Shown in pieces: positions 24,071-37,307 of a stretch of 64,000 nucleotides of DNA; position 1 is the stretch's first letter, and each line of letters opens with the position of its first letter. The position numbers were made by a program, and so were the translations under genes. A model generated the notes under the pieces. The model was not told the DNA's origin. It saw nothing but the letters and a program-made list of their open reading frames with translations, and did not search any database. The stretch comes from Haemonchus contortus (taxonomy: Eukaryota; Nematoda; Chromadorea; Rhabditida; Trichostrongylidae): positions 3,312,005 through 3,376,004 of the forward strand of contig LS997565.1 of the NCBI GenBank assembly GCA_000469685.2, written 5' to 3'.

Positions 24071-26581
24071 TTATTGAAAAAAATCGTGGAAATAAAGAGA
24101 TCAAAGCAACTGAGGATGTTCAAGTGTTGACAAATAAAATAAATATACATTAGAAAGCTGCATGCAACAAATTTTCAGAACATGGTTATGCCCCTTATTC
24201 AGTGGATTTAGTAAGGATCTGATTATCTATTACTAAATTAAAGACACCACTTTTCAGATGAGAAAGTTAGTAAAATGCTCCACGAAGTCAGTAGTCGTTA
24301 GATCAACTTGCCTTTGGGATAGTCGACCGGGGAGGTCCAAATATCACTGTAGGCCAGAAAAATGCCGAGATTCATTGAGAGTCGAACTTGGGCACTAGTT
24401 CGACATGAAAGAAGGAGGATGAGATGAAGCATTCGATGATTGCAGGCCTCAGAGGAGTGTCGGAGGTACGCCACAATTCTCGTTTCAGACCTAACATAGA
24501 CATGGCAATGAAATGCTTCAATATTCAAGCATTTTGCTTACAGTCTTTCAACTACTAAGCATAAAACTAGTGCAGAATTAGGGTTGGAACTGATACGCAT
24601 GGCTCAACGAATTCTTGCTATTTTTTGTTGAACTATTCAAGGGTGGGTTCTATCTTCCAAGGGTTATGAAAACCCCTCAGCCTGAGCCAGCAGTTTTAGC
24701 ACTCTGGACAATTCATAATGGCTCTCATATGGCGTACATACAGGCCCGCATAAACTCGGTAAAAATTATGATGCGACAACTTCTTAATGCTGTGCACAGG
24801 TGCATGAAAGTACTTTGAACTAAACGAAAACTAATTAAATTTTTTCATACACGAAATTAAATACGTTATCAGCAGGAAATCCTTTTGGATGAGGCAATTG
24901 ATTGCTGCAAGACCTTACTGAATAAATTATGCTGATACTCCTGATAGGAAAGGAGCTAAAAACCCTTTCATATAGAGAATATCAGCATAATTTATTCAAA
25001 AATTTATGTATATAAAAAAATCAACTTACGTTCCAGACGGGACAAACCAGTTACTTAGGGCTCCAAGTTTCTATTGCTTCGACGTTCGTGGACACAATGG
25101 GGGTTTGCTTTTCTGTGCTACTGCCCAATTGAGAAGAATATGTACGTAGTGTGGATGTGTTATTTTCGTTTTCCGAAGTGTTTGCCGTATGCAAAGTATT
25201 AGATCAGCGAAGGGTATGTAATAGGGATGAGATCTCTGGCGTCCCTTTATACCACTTTTGTGATGCACCCCGCAATCAACTTCGATTTCCGGGTAACTGT
25301 GCATAACTCGCAACTACCCATTTGAAGTACATAATTGAAGTGAATAATGTAAATCAACAAGTAAATAAATAAGTCGAGTGACAAGCATAAAACTAAAGCA
25401 TAAGACCATAATACTAAATCGGTCTGATTTCTGTCATTAATAGTTAGGTGACTCTCTTCTTTGGTGGTTTCTTTAGCAAATAGACAGACAATTCGTATTG
25501 CAACGCATAATTCTTCTAATATTCTTCCCAGGAATTTGTGAATTCGGTTGCGTTGAGCAGGTCCTTCACTTGGCTAATCCTCCTTGTGAAATGAGATAGA
25601 GACTCAATCCCTTATGGAGCTTGCAATTCCACTGATAAAACTTGATCAAATTGCAAGTGCTGTTTCCAGGTATATTTGTTTTTTTCGCATCTTGTTAATG
25701 CTCGTACAGTAGCGCGTATTGTATGTTATCCTACAAAACCACTTCCTACAAAAAAAGGTTACAAAACTCTCTGTTTGAAAAAACCTTGTGTCTTTACCTG
25801 GTTCTGATGCAGAATGTAGCACAATGTTTTGGAAACAGTGCCATGAGTTGATTAGTACAAGCGTTTTTCATCACAGAAATAATTTCAGCCTTCCAAAAAG
25901 GCCGTAGAAGAAATACAGGTACGTTGTGCTTTCCATAAATTAAGAGGCTTTTGAATATTTTTACTGTCACTCGTAAATTTCGACGCTCTCCATACTACTA
26001 TCAGACAGAATCATATCATCGAGGCTGCTTCCCTATTGGAAGCGAAAATATATAATAACAACCCTCATTAAGTGATGGCTAGCCAGAGTAGCGTATGGCA
26101 TAATAAAATACTTTTTAGCCCACATATTTCTGTGTAGAGTTCTGGCAAAGACGTCAACGCCAGACTGCTAATCCTTACTCATCATAACAATGGCGATCTC
26201 ATTATATTTCATATTTGCCATGGAACTATAAAAAATTTCTTGCAAACAAATTACATGCTTTCTTACAATTCAGGCTACGATTACAGTAAATGCCTCAGTA
26301 GTTCCGATGAATAAATAGATCTTTTCTGTCTATATTCTACGTCCTGCTATACAAGGCAGTGCTTAGCAAGATTGTAAAGTTACTCATGTGAAAAAATTAC
26401 TCATGAGAAAAAAATGGTATCATACAAATAGCTACCCACTGGCTGCATCACTTGCTTAGTGATAGATAAATGATTTAGCTCTTTTATCGGTACAGGTTGC
26501 ATAGCAAGATTTTCTTAAATGTAATCAACTCACTGAAATCAAAACCGGACATATAGAAATTTTTAGAAACAATCCTTCGTC
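24071..26581. other. Intergenic region upstream of gene C
   Basis: No recognised gene. It contains an 18-nt perfect inverted repeat at 24920-24937 and 24980-24997 and, from about 25930 on, the conserved upstream block of the plus-strand srsx genes ending in a TTTTTAG acceptor at 26565-26566. A minus-strand 80-codon frame at 25071-25313 has no recognisable motif. Around 25540-25870 it resembles 11130-11400 and 35700-36010, again shared upstream sequence. Confidence 0.45.
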
Positions 26582-29500
26582 ATGTATCCCGACAATGCTT
26601 CTATTCTCCTCGAAGTTATTTATATTGTGGTGCCAACAATAAGTCTAATTGGAAATGCGCTCATCGTGTACGCAACAGTGGCATCGAGGTTAGTCAAAAC
26701 TTATTCTTTGCTTTCTTGTACATAATAATTGTTTGTCATGTTTTCTATCTCTTGTAACTTCGAAAAAAACTTTGTGAAAGTTTGATTTGAACTTATAGGA
26801 AACAGAAATGTGTACCAGTAATTGATGAACTCTAACCATATTTCATGTGAAGCGACTGAAGCTTCGAATTCTACTGTGAACATACTTTTTAAGCGAGTTG
26901 CGGAATCCCTGCAACATTTTTATCGCTCTAATCGCTCTAGGAGACGTCCTGTTTATGTTTTCCTTCTTCATAAGTGCTGCTACATACAACATGTAAGTCT
27001 TCATTGTCTGCCATTACTTTTTCACTTATCTACTTATTAAAATACACCTCAAGTGTGGACCATTATGTCATCTCACATTAGATTGAAAATATCCAACCCA
27101 ATATGGCTAGACTAGTCATGAACACATTCCCCATAACCTTGTGATAATGTCATGCGTGGAACCACTTCAAAACAGAATCATTGAAACTTAATTAATGGTT
27201 TTCAGGTACGATGACCACCAAATACCGCAAGATATTTGCGTCTATCTTCATATTCTTCCTATCTTTGGCCATTTTTTCTCAGCTATGCTCCTTCTCAACT
27301 TGGCTATAGACAGACTTTTATCGCTTACAACTTTATAGCGAGTTTCTTGCAAGATTTGTCCTTTGTTATACTCTCTGTGCTTCCCGAGCGAGATCTTATG
27401 GTTTGTAGAGGTGTAAAGATTACATCATTAGCACTGGAATGCCCGCAGGCAGCTTACTATAGCAAGCTCTGCCCAATCGATGGTCTGCACTTTTGGACAT
27501 GTCGTCCAAATGAGCCTTCCAGACGTCTTTAGTCGCTACATTTTCGTCCAACTTCAAATCTTACTACTTTTTGGGAACTTAGTATTACTTTAGACACGCC
27601 GTCTTTTACCTTTTCTTCGTCAATTTTGCACATTTCTGGACTATTGCTACCCCATCGTTCGCGTGGAAGTAGACACCTTAGAATTATCGTAAATTGGGCC
27701 TGCAAGCCGTAAAGTGGGTTCCATTGTGATCTCGGAACTTTCAGTGTGTGGTTTCGGGTAATAATAGCGATGTCTTAGATGCTCAAAATTTAGTAATGCT
27801 CTGAGCAATCATTGTGCCAAGTTGTATATAACTGTGCAACTTCTACCAGGGTGCATATTTGGAATCATTGTTGATGTGTTGGCAATTCTTATGAGGGTTA
27901 CTGACAAGTAAGTTTTTTTGGTCTATTTTGTGGATGAATACAAGAAGGCCTCCTCATTTTTACTTGTAGAAAAGTCATCTGCACAATGGTGACGCCGATG
28001 CGCCCACCTGTCAGTGAAACTTGCGTCAAAATTGTCACCACAGTGTGCATACTATTAATCATCTGCTATAGTTTGTTTGGAATTCTTCTACGGAAACTGC
28101 AGATGAGTATGTTTTGTACTTCCCCCTTGCATGTTTTCATTTCATTTATTGTCAATTTTGAGATATACAAGAGAGAGGATGATGGTGGTTATATGAGCGA
28201 AAATTGATGCGCTTTCCATCACCTCTACAATCTATACCTATGAACTATGAACCGCTGCTTATCGGTTGCTACTGAGCGGGTACAAAAAGTGGCTCTGACT
28301 CTGTCCCGAGCCGATTTAATCCACTGGATCCTCATCGCTTGAGAACACGAGGCTTATCATCATCGGCTTATGCTCAGGGCTCTCGTGAGCAAACACAGCA
28401 CCGAGATGGCGGCCATCCTGATGTATGTTCGTTTGGCATCCCGAAAGACCCGATCAGTAACCGCCCTGGTTTAACAGACATCACAGCATCACATGACGTG
28501 ACGGACTCACCTGATATCTTATTGTTAAGGGCGTAGGTGGTTAAGTGGCAAGTGGTGCACTATCTCACACGCACTATCTCCGGGGTCCGAATCCCTTATC
28601 GGTGCCCGCCTAGGCCAACCGCACCTTCCATCCCTCCAGGGTCGGCTCATTGGTACCAGACTCGTCTGGGAGGAGAAGGCACTGACTTGCTAATCGGCTG
28701 GCCACCGCAAGTCATTGTATAGGCCACATACGCACTCATTACGACACTGCGAATCTGAATGGAAGTCAAGTGCGGGGGCGCATCCCTCAGACGGGATTGA
28801 TTAACGCCAAAAACTTTATCCTTTATCTTTTTATGCTATTGCTTAGCGTGAGTGAGAGCGTCTTTGAACTTTGTTCGTTGTTGCAGCTAGGGAGCCTTGA
28901 TCCTTTGCGTGTACCACAGGACTATAAGGAATGTCCTTCTCATGGCGCTTCGCACGGCGCTGACTGCATGCCCATAGGTAATGCGTGGGGTCCAAATGTC
29001 TCAGCTTAAGTTGAGGCATTAAGCAATATCATCTTGCAGTACTGAGATCAAGTTACGGTGGTCTCTGCTCAAATCCGCTTACAAAAGGCATTGTTCCATT
29101 GAAGATCTTCAAGTAAAAATCATTCGCTTCCGATGAGCGTTGAATGAAAAAGATAAACGAAGAAACAAAATGACTCCCTATCGATTGAATATTCACAACA
29201 GTCCGCTTTCAGGTATCGAAAACATGAGGAGTGTTTATCGATCGCTAGTTGCAATCACCATTTCAATCGTTTTCGGAAATTTTTGTGCAATGGGTGTTGC
29301 CTTGGCAGATGATCTCGACAATCCATCAATCTTTCTGATAGAACTAGCTGGTCTTTTCATGAGTTTCGGGACATCTGTCAATTTTTTTGCTTACTACTTC
29401 TTAAGGTTAGTATCTTTTGTTTCTTTTCTGGGGCAGAACTTTTACTGATTTGACTCGTCTGTTTCTCTCCAAAAATGTAAACCTTACAGTCTCATTCATT

Positions 29501-30419
29501 GCTAATCTTCCCATTCGATTCCAAGAAGGATTCTTAACATTTGATCAAACTAGTCTTTACGATCCTCCTAATCATTTTCTAAAACTGTTATTGCCATTCA
29601 TCTCGGTCTCACTCCAACCATCGCTTTCGGCAGTAATGTTCATCCACAAGTGTTTTTCTCTTCGTTTTTCAAAACCCGTTTTCAACAATAACTGCTTAGC
29701 ACGACATCCTTTGCGTACTGCTAATAACCAGATCGAACAATGTCTTGTGGACAAAAATAAAAGTATGCAAGTTTGAGAACTGGATGTTTTGCACGCCGTG
29801 CATAACATGAACGCTTGCGTTTACCATCAATCTAACATATTACATTTTAATATTTCACAATTCTTCGCCGCACAGGTTTGTTATGATGGAACCGTTTGTT
29901 TGGTCGACGTTTCGACTAGCCCGTCGTCTTCAGGAACCTGACAGTAGTTCAGAGCTCAGGTTCCAAGAAGATCGGACGTGGAAGTTATTACATTTTATTT
30001 ATTTATAATACAAGAAAAATGAATTTAACTAATCACAACTCAAGTTACAAACAGATCCTATATAAACTAGTGCTCACTGAAACGCAACAATTCCAACTTA
30101 CTTAGGCGCTTGAACAGTCGGAAGGCAGGAGACCCTACCACCACTGTAGCTTTAAGAGACGTGAATTCAGATCCTGCACGACAAGGGAAGCTATGCCGCT
30201 CAATTTTATTCTGAAGGCTATTGTGTGACCTATAGTCAACAACATTTCAACACCGTTACAAATGAAAACGAATAACCCCTCTTTTTCAGCTCTCAGTATC
30301 GTGAAGTTTTCGACAGCGTACTTGGAATTGGTCAACTAAAAAAAGTTGTTATTCTAAAGACCACCAGGAGAGTTCAACATACATCAAATCGTCTCTCGAC
30401 TGTACTCCGTAGATCGTAA
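26582..30419 (+). CDS. Gene C: intact srsx-family 7TM chemoreceptor, 303 aa
   Basis: Exons: 26582-26688, 26894-26992, 27206-27337, 27794-27907, 27970-28106, 29213-29405, 30290-30419. All phases join without a stop. The start is MYPDNASILLEVIY. TM1 carries Gly24-Asn25, TM2 Gly52-Asp53; Cys80 begins TM3, which ends IDRLLSL (Asp104-Arg105, the DRY-equivalent). Then come LLPGCIFG (TM4), VICTMVTP in the second extracellular loop, ILLIICYSLFGIL (TM5), VYRSLVAITISIVFG (TM6) and VNFFAYYFLR (TM7), then a basic 43-residue tail with SQYREVF. In the family these are chemosensory GPCRs. Intron 3 is GC-AG (GCGAGT at 27338); exons 2 and 4 use weaker AAG and TTAG acceptors. Ligand unknown. Confidence 0.88.
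28528..28700 (+). repeat. Decayed SINE-like fragment
   Basis: In intron 5 of gene C. It shares the stretch TATCTCACACGCA and a degenerate B-box-like GGGTCCGAATCCC with the better element at 47240-47499, in the same order. There is no poly-A tail. Confidence 0.5.
29902..29938 (-). repeat. Penelope-type terminal motif, possible hammerhead-like fold
   Basis: On the minus strand the order is: short stem strand, CUGAAGA, a stem-loop (GAC...GUC), GAAA, CGUC, then the complementary stem strand GACC. It shares this plan with 37362-37399 and 49328-49365. It sits in intron 6 of gene C. Confidence 0.4.
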
Positions 30420-31066
30420 CTATGTTCATGTTTTTCACGTTATTCTAGCTTTTGCTCAAGTAGCTCTATATGTTGACTCAATTGAATATCTCTTCCTAGT
30501 AAAAATCATTGCTGTTAATCAGATCTATGAAAGCGTGTGCGTAAGATTTTGAGTATGTGTAGAATCATTCCAAACAGATTTCGATGTTTATATTTAAAGT
30601 CATAGCTCTCCAATGTTTGCTTGCTGGGGCTGGCTGCACTCACGGTCTTGTTACAGTCTGGCAACTTCTCCCCGGACGGCGTGTCGCGCTCGCCGCATGC
30701 GATTGTGCACTATGAGGGAAAAAATCGAGTTTGCAATGGAAGGATACGAAGAGTCGCCGCGGAACCACTGCCGCAGGCCGTGGGGATTCGGAGAAAAGTT
30801 CCGTCACCCCTTGTTGCAGTAGGCCTCTACAGATGACTTTAAAAGCGCCATGCCACCATCATTCAGGTTAGACCCGATGCCTTTGGTAATGACAGGAAAG
30901 CCTCAACTGTTTTCTCCAACCTATTGCCGTAAAGGGGAACTCGGAGAAAGTCCGACTGGCATTACCAGCGCATTTGCTGCTCGTCTATCTCTAATAGCCG
31001 ACATAAACCGTGTTGTAAGATTTTGTAAAACTCAAGGAAGATAATAATATAAATGATGGATGAACT
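30420..31066. other. Downstream flank of gene C
   Basis: Resembles the 3' flanks of gene B, the orphan exon and gene D (each ending near a GATGGATGAACT motif). The LINE interrupts it after 31066. A locally GC-rich piece at about 30650-30830 is not shared. No gene recognised. Confidence 0.45.
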
Positions 31067-31357
31067 TTTCCATTTTCTTTTCTTTTCTTTCACTTTTCTA
31101 TAATCTTCCGTCTCGAACGGTAGTAGTTTGTCGGCTCTCCGTTTTTAATCGATCCGCCCGTTTTTGACTGGTTATTTATTATCTATTTGACAATACTGGC
31201 ATCATCTTATCGTTGGAGAATATATAATCGAGATTCCTTGTGGCGGGAATCGAAATTTCCTATTCCGTAGCCACAAGTACAGGTGAATTGTTTGAACTTT
31301 ATTTCTATTTCTTGTGCTTGGTTTTTCCAATTTGTCTGAGCGGATCCTCATTCATCA

Positions 31358-32130
31358 ATGGTAACACCTAGAACTCTTCCTGTTTCAACGGCTCAGAGAA
31401 AAAATGCTGAATGCTGTTCCTCGGACAAGGACGATCAGTTGTTGAAAATAATCAATTCGGATAGGAAACTTCCTGAGTATGTCAAAATAATCCTAGCGGT
31501 GCCCAAGGACACTAGAGATCAGTTGTTGGCGGTCAATGAATGGTCTAGCAAATTATCAGAAGAGAACGAAAAACTTAGGAAGGAAAACGCTGAGCTTAAG
31601 AAACTCTTAGAAAGTAGGGAATCTCAATCTAACTCTAGAGAACTACCTCCATCCTCTTTGCCTCGTAATTCCGACTCGGAACCTGTTGAGAACGAATTAG
31701 AAAGATCTCGTTCCATCGCCATTTCGGGAATACCTGAGTTTTCTTCAACATCATCAGCTGATAGGGCTTATCGTGATTTAACGCAGTTAATACGATACTG
31801 AAACCTCTTGATGTTCAATGCATCCCCGTTACTGTGTATCGCCTTGGTAAACATGAAAATACTAGATCACGACTTGTAAAGGTAGTTCTACCTATTTCTA
31901 AGCTTCAGAATATTGTTCTTAAGCGTGCTTCTCGGTTACGTTCGTTCTTTCATAAAGGGGTCTTCATCCGCCCCTCCCTCACTCAGGAAGAAAGAATGCG
32001 TACCCGGGAAACGCGCTTGGCCAACCCGAACTTGAATAGTTCTGCTCACCTTTCTAGGCATGTTGGCGAGCTTACCCAGATAGATTCTCCTAGTTCATTG
32101 TCTAATGGTGATATCTCGGTAAACGCATAA
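31358..32130 (+). pseudogene. LINE ORF1 (coiled coil plus RRM-like region), one frameshift
   Basis: Starts MVTPRTLPVSTAQRK. A Leu/Glu/Lys heptad stretch around residues 60-90 (SEENEKLRKENAELKKLLES) predicts a coiled coil, followed by RSIAISGIPEF and VYRLGKHENTRSRLVKVVLP, then VFIRPSLTQEERMRTRETR, the pattern of non-LTR ORF1 proteins with an RRM-like fold that bind element RNA. A one-base slip near 31795 splits it into 31358-31801 and a second frame to 32130. Read through the slip it would be about 257 residues. No zinc knuckle seen. Confidence 0.75.
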
Positions 32131-32156
32131 AATTTCCTCGGCCGTGTAGGATTTTC

Positions 32157-34946
32157 TTGAACTGTTTCTATTCCAATATCCGTTCATTGTTAAAAAACGC
32201 AGATGCTTTGACGGCTTACCTCTGTAAGGAAAACTGTGACCTCGTCACTCTTGCTGAAACGTGGTTGAATTCTAAGCATGAGATTGCCTCGCTATTAGGT
32301 ATTGCTGCTTCACATTATACATGTTTCAGAACTGATAGAAAGTTCAAAAAGGGAGGTGGAGTCGCCATACTAGTAAAACCTCAGCATTCTACGACTGTTA
32401 TTCTGACTGAATCTATTCAAAACTCTTATGAAATTCTGGCTTGTGACATAGCATTCTACTTTGAGGAGATAAGGTTAATTGCTGTTTACAGAGCACCTAA
32501 TTGCTCCTCTTTTCACAGCAATTTCTTCTTTTCAGCTTCTTGAGGCCCTTAGCGATATATGTTCTTCCAATAAACCCTATGTGATTGCTGGAGACTTCAT
32601 TCTGCCACAAATTAGTTGGTTTCCTCGAGTTAAAAGCTACGATTACCTAGGAACTAAGTACACGGATTGCTTTGCTGCTCATAGTTTTACTCAATTTATC
32701 TCATTCCCGACTAGATTTGATTCATTTCTCGATTTATTACTATGCAACAATTCGTCATTACTGCACTCCATTTCTAAGTCTCTCCTATTGGAAGCAGTGA
32801 TCACTCTAGTATAAAATTTTTCTTATCATTTTCTAAACACTCCCCTGTACATAGGTTGTGTAGAGACTTTAGTAGAGCTGATTCTATGCGTAGTCATCTA
32901 AGTAATGTTGGTTGGTTAGGTTCCTTTAGGAGTGCGAATGGAGTGGACGCTAAATATGAAATGTTTCTCGCGATCATACACCATGCGATGGAACCATTCA
33001 TACCTTTAAAAAGGCTCTCTCCATCAGTGTCCAAGTTACCCTCTTATCTTGTATCAATGTGGAATAGAAGGGAACAGCTTTGGAATTCAGCCGTGACTAC
33101 GCAACAGCCTTCGGAATGGAAAAGATATAAACTATTAGATAAGAAGTACACTAAGAAACTGAGTAAATACTACGCCTATGTTGAGGCCAGAATGTTGTCC
33201 AAGGGTGGAGTAAGAGGTCTTTATTCAATCTTGAATTCGAGGCTTTCAGATAAGCCACGCATTGCTACTTTATACATAGATTCAATAAGGGCAGTAACTG
33301 ATGAGAATAAAGCTGAGATGTTAGCCGATACTTTTGAAAAGGCTTTTGCTTCATCTTGCCCTGTATTGAAACCTCTGTTGTATCCTAATATTGATTGCAC
33401 TGACCCTGCTCCTTGGTTTTATAAAGAGGATATTGCGAGGATTCTGCTTGAGTGGGCTTCATCAGCCTTCAAATAACCCTGATGGACTACCATACTTAGT
33501 TATCAAGCACTGCATTCATGAAATCACTGGCCCTCTTGAGTTCCTATTTATTCTTAGTTTCATGAACAGTGAAGTGCGTAGATGGAAACATGCTATTGTC
33601 ATTCGCTGCCCAAAAAAGACCCGCTGTCTGATCCTGGAAATTATAGGCCTGTAAGCTTGACCTCTATTTTTGCCAGAGTTTTTGAAAAAATTCTCAGGAA
33701 ATACATGGTTTCTCATATTGATAAGTTTAGAATAATTTCAAATTCCCTTCATGGTTTTTGTAAAGGTAGATCTATTGAGACTTCTTTACTGGATTGTCTC
33801 AGTGACTGGACAACCTCTTTGGATCGGGGCAAAAATATAGATGTGGTTTATTTTGATTTCCAAAAAGCATTTGACATGGTTTCCCATGAGTTATTGATTC
33901 AAAAGCTGGAACATCTTGGTTTTCATCCTCTGGTGAGGAGTTGGATAAAAGAGTTTCTGTATAATAGAGCATTTCAAGTTTCAGTGAAGGACTCTTTCTC
34001 ATCAGTTCGTACCGTAAAATCAGGAGTACCTCAAGGTGGGGTACTTTCACCGGTTTTGTTCAACATATCTACATCAGACTTTCCCTGGTTTCTTAAGGAT
34101 CTTGGCATTGTTTGCAACCTTTATGCAGATGACATAAAAATCTATAAAGAGGTCTTCGGAGTTGGGTCTGACATAAATCTCCAAAAAGCAATTTATAAAG
34201 TAGCTGAATGGTCTGAAAGGAATCATATTCCTCTTTCCATTGAGAAAACTCAAATGCTGTGCTTGGGCAAACATGCTCGAAATAATTCATATCGTTTGGG
34301 CGGCTCAACACTTAAAGTGGTATCAGAAGTCCGCGACCTGGGATTTCATTATGACAGAACTCTTAACTTTTCTAATCATTATAAAGTATTAGTTTCAAAA
34401 GCCCTCCGTCGAAGTTTCAATGTTTTCAAGGTGCTTCGCACTAATGAATCTAAAACTCTGCTTAGGGCTTTCAAGGTCTACGTCCGTCCCATTTTGGAAT
34501 GTGGATCTACTGTTTTCACACCCTATAAGAAAAAAGATATTTATGCTTTGGAAGGAGTTCAGAATAGTTTCACTCGAAAACTTATGATGCGAAGTCATCG
34601 TTTAAATTATAACGAAATGCCTAGTGGAAGTGAGCGTAGTAAGATACTTGGTCTAAAGTCTCTTGAATGGAGAAGAAAGAAATGTGACATACTTATGGCA
34701 TATAAAATTTTAAATGGCATAATCCCCGTGGATGTATCTAAGTTCTTCACAATCGTGTCTTCAAACACGCGAGGCTCCTCCGCTAAGATTTCAACCATGC
34801 CAGCAAGAACTCGAATCAAAGCACAGTTTTTCAGTAACAGAGTTAGATCTAGCTTCAATTCGCTTTTACGTCGTAATCTCGTCCTTCCAAATTATTGTAC
34901 TTTCAAGAAATCCATTGACAAGTTCATTTCACTTAGTTTATTATAA
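32157..34946 (+). pseudogene. LINE ORF2: apurinic-type endonuclease and reverse transcriptase, several frameshifts
   Basis: Pieces in order: endonuclease start (CFYSNIRSL, LAETWL, GGGVAILV) at 32157-32543; endonuclease end with GDFILPQISW and FPTRFDSFLDLLL at 32540-32814, then a SDHSS motif in another frame at about 32797; a linker region at 32856-33476; the onset of the RT domain in a third frame (NPDGLPYLVIKHC) at about 33460-33580; and the main RT at 33582-34946 (NYRPVSLTSIF, FDFQKAFDMVSHELL, SGVPQGGVLSPVLFN, YADDIK near 34122). At least four frame changes make it non-functional. No RNase H domain is apparent. The C-terminal ILECGSTVF and RRKKCDILMAYKI fit CR1/Jockey elements. Confidence 0.88.
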
Positions 34947-35042
34947 GATCCTATTGTTTGTTTTATTTCCTTTTTCCTCGGTTGTGTTATTTTCCTCATT
35001 TCACATGTTTACAACATGTCCGTTAAATAAATAAATAAACCT

Positions 35043-36854
35043 ATTCAGCTGTGTTTTTTATACGACAAATAAATTTACGTTGTTGGAATTCGGTGATGTT
35101 GAAACGAAAACCCACATTTGTCCATAATTTTTTATAAGTTGAAGAGGAAAGTGCATGTCAATGATTTTGCAAGTCTTCTGATCTCTCCAGGGTCTTTCGG
35201 AAGGTTTGGGGGGTTGGACATGGAAGAATATCAAATACGCGTACTCCTTTCATGCGGTTGTGCTCGGAAGGATGGCTAACCTGCAACAATATAGCAAATA
35301 TGAACTTCATTGGGGGAATGTCATGAAATCTGTAAATTAAGCCTGGCAAGGTTGAATTGTGGATTTCTTTTGGGTCTCAGTATCTTGCCTATGACCAAAC
35401 GCTCCGTCGTCAAAGGGTCGATCCGGCTTTTTCATAAACATTTCTGATGGAAGTCAACTGGCAAGCTCATCAAGGCTATCATAAAATCGTCTGCAATCTT
35501 GATAAGACGATTGTTCAGCAAAGTAGGAAATCATGGTCAGAGCAAAGAAATACAATGTTACGGTATGTGGAATGCCAACGAGTAAATACCATTCTAATGA
35601 GGTGAGGTCAAAGTTCTCCAGAAAGAAGTAATGAGCTTCTTTGGAAAATTAGAAGAGCACTGGAAGATCGTGTCGAGAGTCGAGTTAAGGTGACAGCACA
35701 ACAGAGCTTCACCCAAATCCCGAATGAAAGATCATCAAACGCATAGCAACCTACACCTCAGGTAAGGAAATTGGATTCCTTGTGAAGCTTATAGTTTCCT
35801 GATGGAACTCGAGCGAAGTGATACTGCTCTTTCAAGGATTGTTTGTTTTTTCGCTACTCATTAGTGATCGTACAACACTACGTACTGTTATTATTCTATA
35901 GAATCAGTTTCCACAAAAACGTTACAAGAACGTTTGTTTGAAAAGCAACTTGTTTGTCTTCCCAATTCTCAAGCAGAATGTAGCGCCATTTCTCGAAAAC
36001 AACGCTATAATATGGTGTTTTGTTAATTACTACATGCTTTGAAAACATTGCTTTAAGATGGTTTTGTTCATGAGTTTTTCATTATGGAAATACATTCCAA
36101 TCTTTCAAAGAGGCTGTAGACGAAACACAGGTACGTCTTGTTTTCCATCAATAAGAACCCTTCAGAGCTTCTGTTACCCGTATATTTTGATGCTCCATAT
36201 ACTGATATTATACAAATTCATATCCTCCGCGCTGCTTCTCTATTGGAAACAAAAGAATAATAGTCCTAATGGAGCAACAGCTAACCAGAGTATTGTACTG
36301 CATAGTCAACTAGTCTTGAGCCTCATTAAGTCTTTTTTTAGGGCAGAGTACCAAACTGCATACTTCTATGTAAAGTTTCGGCAGAAACGTCAATTTCACT
36401 TGTCAATCCTCTCTTCATACCACTAGGATCTCATTATAATTCATATTTGCTGTGAACCTAGAAAAATTCCTTGCAAACAAATTGCATGCTTCCTTTTAAC
36501 TCAGGCTTGCGATTACGGTAACTGCCTTCATGGTTTCGAGAAGCACTCATCATATATGTACATACTGGTTCCCTGGGGGTTCAGAAAATCAGTATGTGTA
36601 CGATTTTCCTCTTCTAATCGAAATGCAAGAATTCCAAAAAAACTTAACTCATTGATTAGTCGAACACGTGGATTGCATGCACGAAATGATGAAGCCCTTC
36701 GTAAAATATAATTTTTTTAATAGGCTTAGTGTTAGATGGAATGATCTAGCTCTTTTATCTGTACAGATCCGCTACAGTAAGTTTTCCTTAAGGTAAACAA
36801 CTCTACGAGAAAAAAAGTAGACATGGAGACATTTTCAGAAACGATCCCTTTGTC
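35043..36854. other. Intergenic region upstream of gene D
   Basis: The left part continues the srsx downstream flank interrupted by the LINE (compare 19850-20170). From about 35700 it is the conserved upstream block also seen before genes A, B and C, ending at a TTTTCAG acceptor at 36832-36838. No gene recognised. Confidence 0.45.
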
Positions 36855-37307
36855 ATGTATCCAGACCACGCTCCTACTCTCCTCCGAGTAATTTATGTTG
36901 TAGTCCCAACGATAAGTCTGATTGGAAATACACTTATCGTATATGCGACAATGGCATCGAGGTTAGTCAGAGCTTATTCTTAGCTTTTAGGTAGATAATT
37001 TATTTCCTCTCGAACTCACATCACTGTACTTTGGAAAACTGACTGGAAGTTTGATTAGGACTAATGGATAATTAGATTATCCATCAGTGATGGAAGAACT
37101 CCAACCACATTTCAAAAACCCGCAGAATAATGTAGTGCAGGAATGATTGAGAATGATGTTTGAAATCTGTGAAATTGAACTTTTCTGCCTCCTGGGGTGC
37201 ATCAAAACTGTTCAGCATTGTTTATGTTCTCATTGGGACAGTTTGTTGTGTATAATAGGGAGGATACGTAGTAGGCTCTGTACAAGAAAAGAAACAATAT
37301 CGGTTCG

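Larger units (their letters stand above)
31067..35042 (+). mobile_element. CR1/Jockey-like LINE, about full length, inactivated
   Basis: A 3.98-kb insertion defined by comparison with empty sites: the paralogous flank (22500-22520) reads GATGAACTCATTCAGCT, while here GATGAACT ends at 31066 and ATTCAGCT resumes at 35043. Internal order is pyrimidine-rich 5' end, ORF1, ORF2 with endonuclease and reverse transcriptase, then a short 3' tail of (TAAA)n at about 35019-35039, typical of the CR1 side of non-LTR elements. Target duplication is not evident. Frames are broken in several places, so it can no longer move by itself. Reading frames remain long, so it is not very old. Confidence 0.88.

Noticed and set aside
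25071..25313. 80-codon minus-strand frame
   Set aside because: No recognisable domain and no conservation in related upstream regions.
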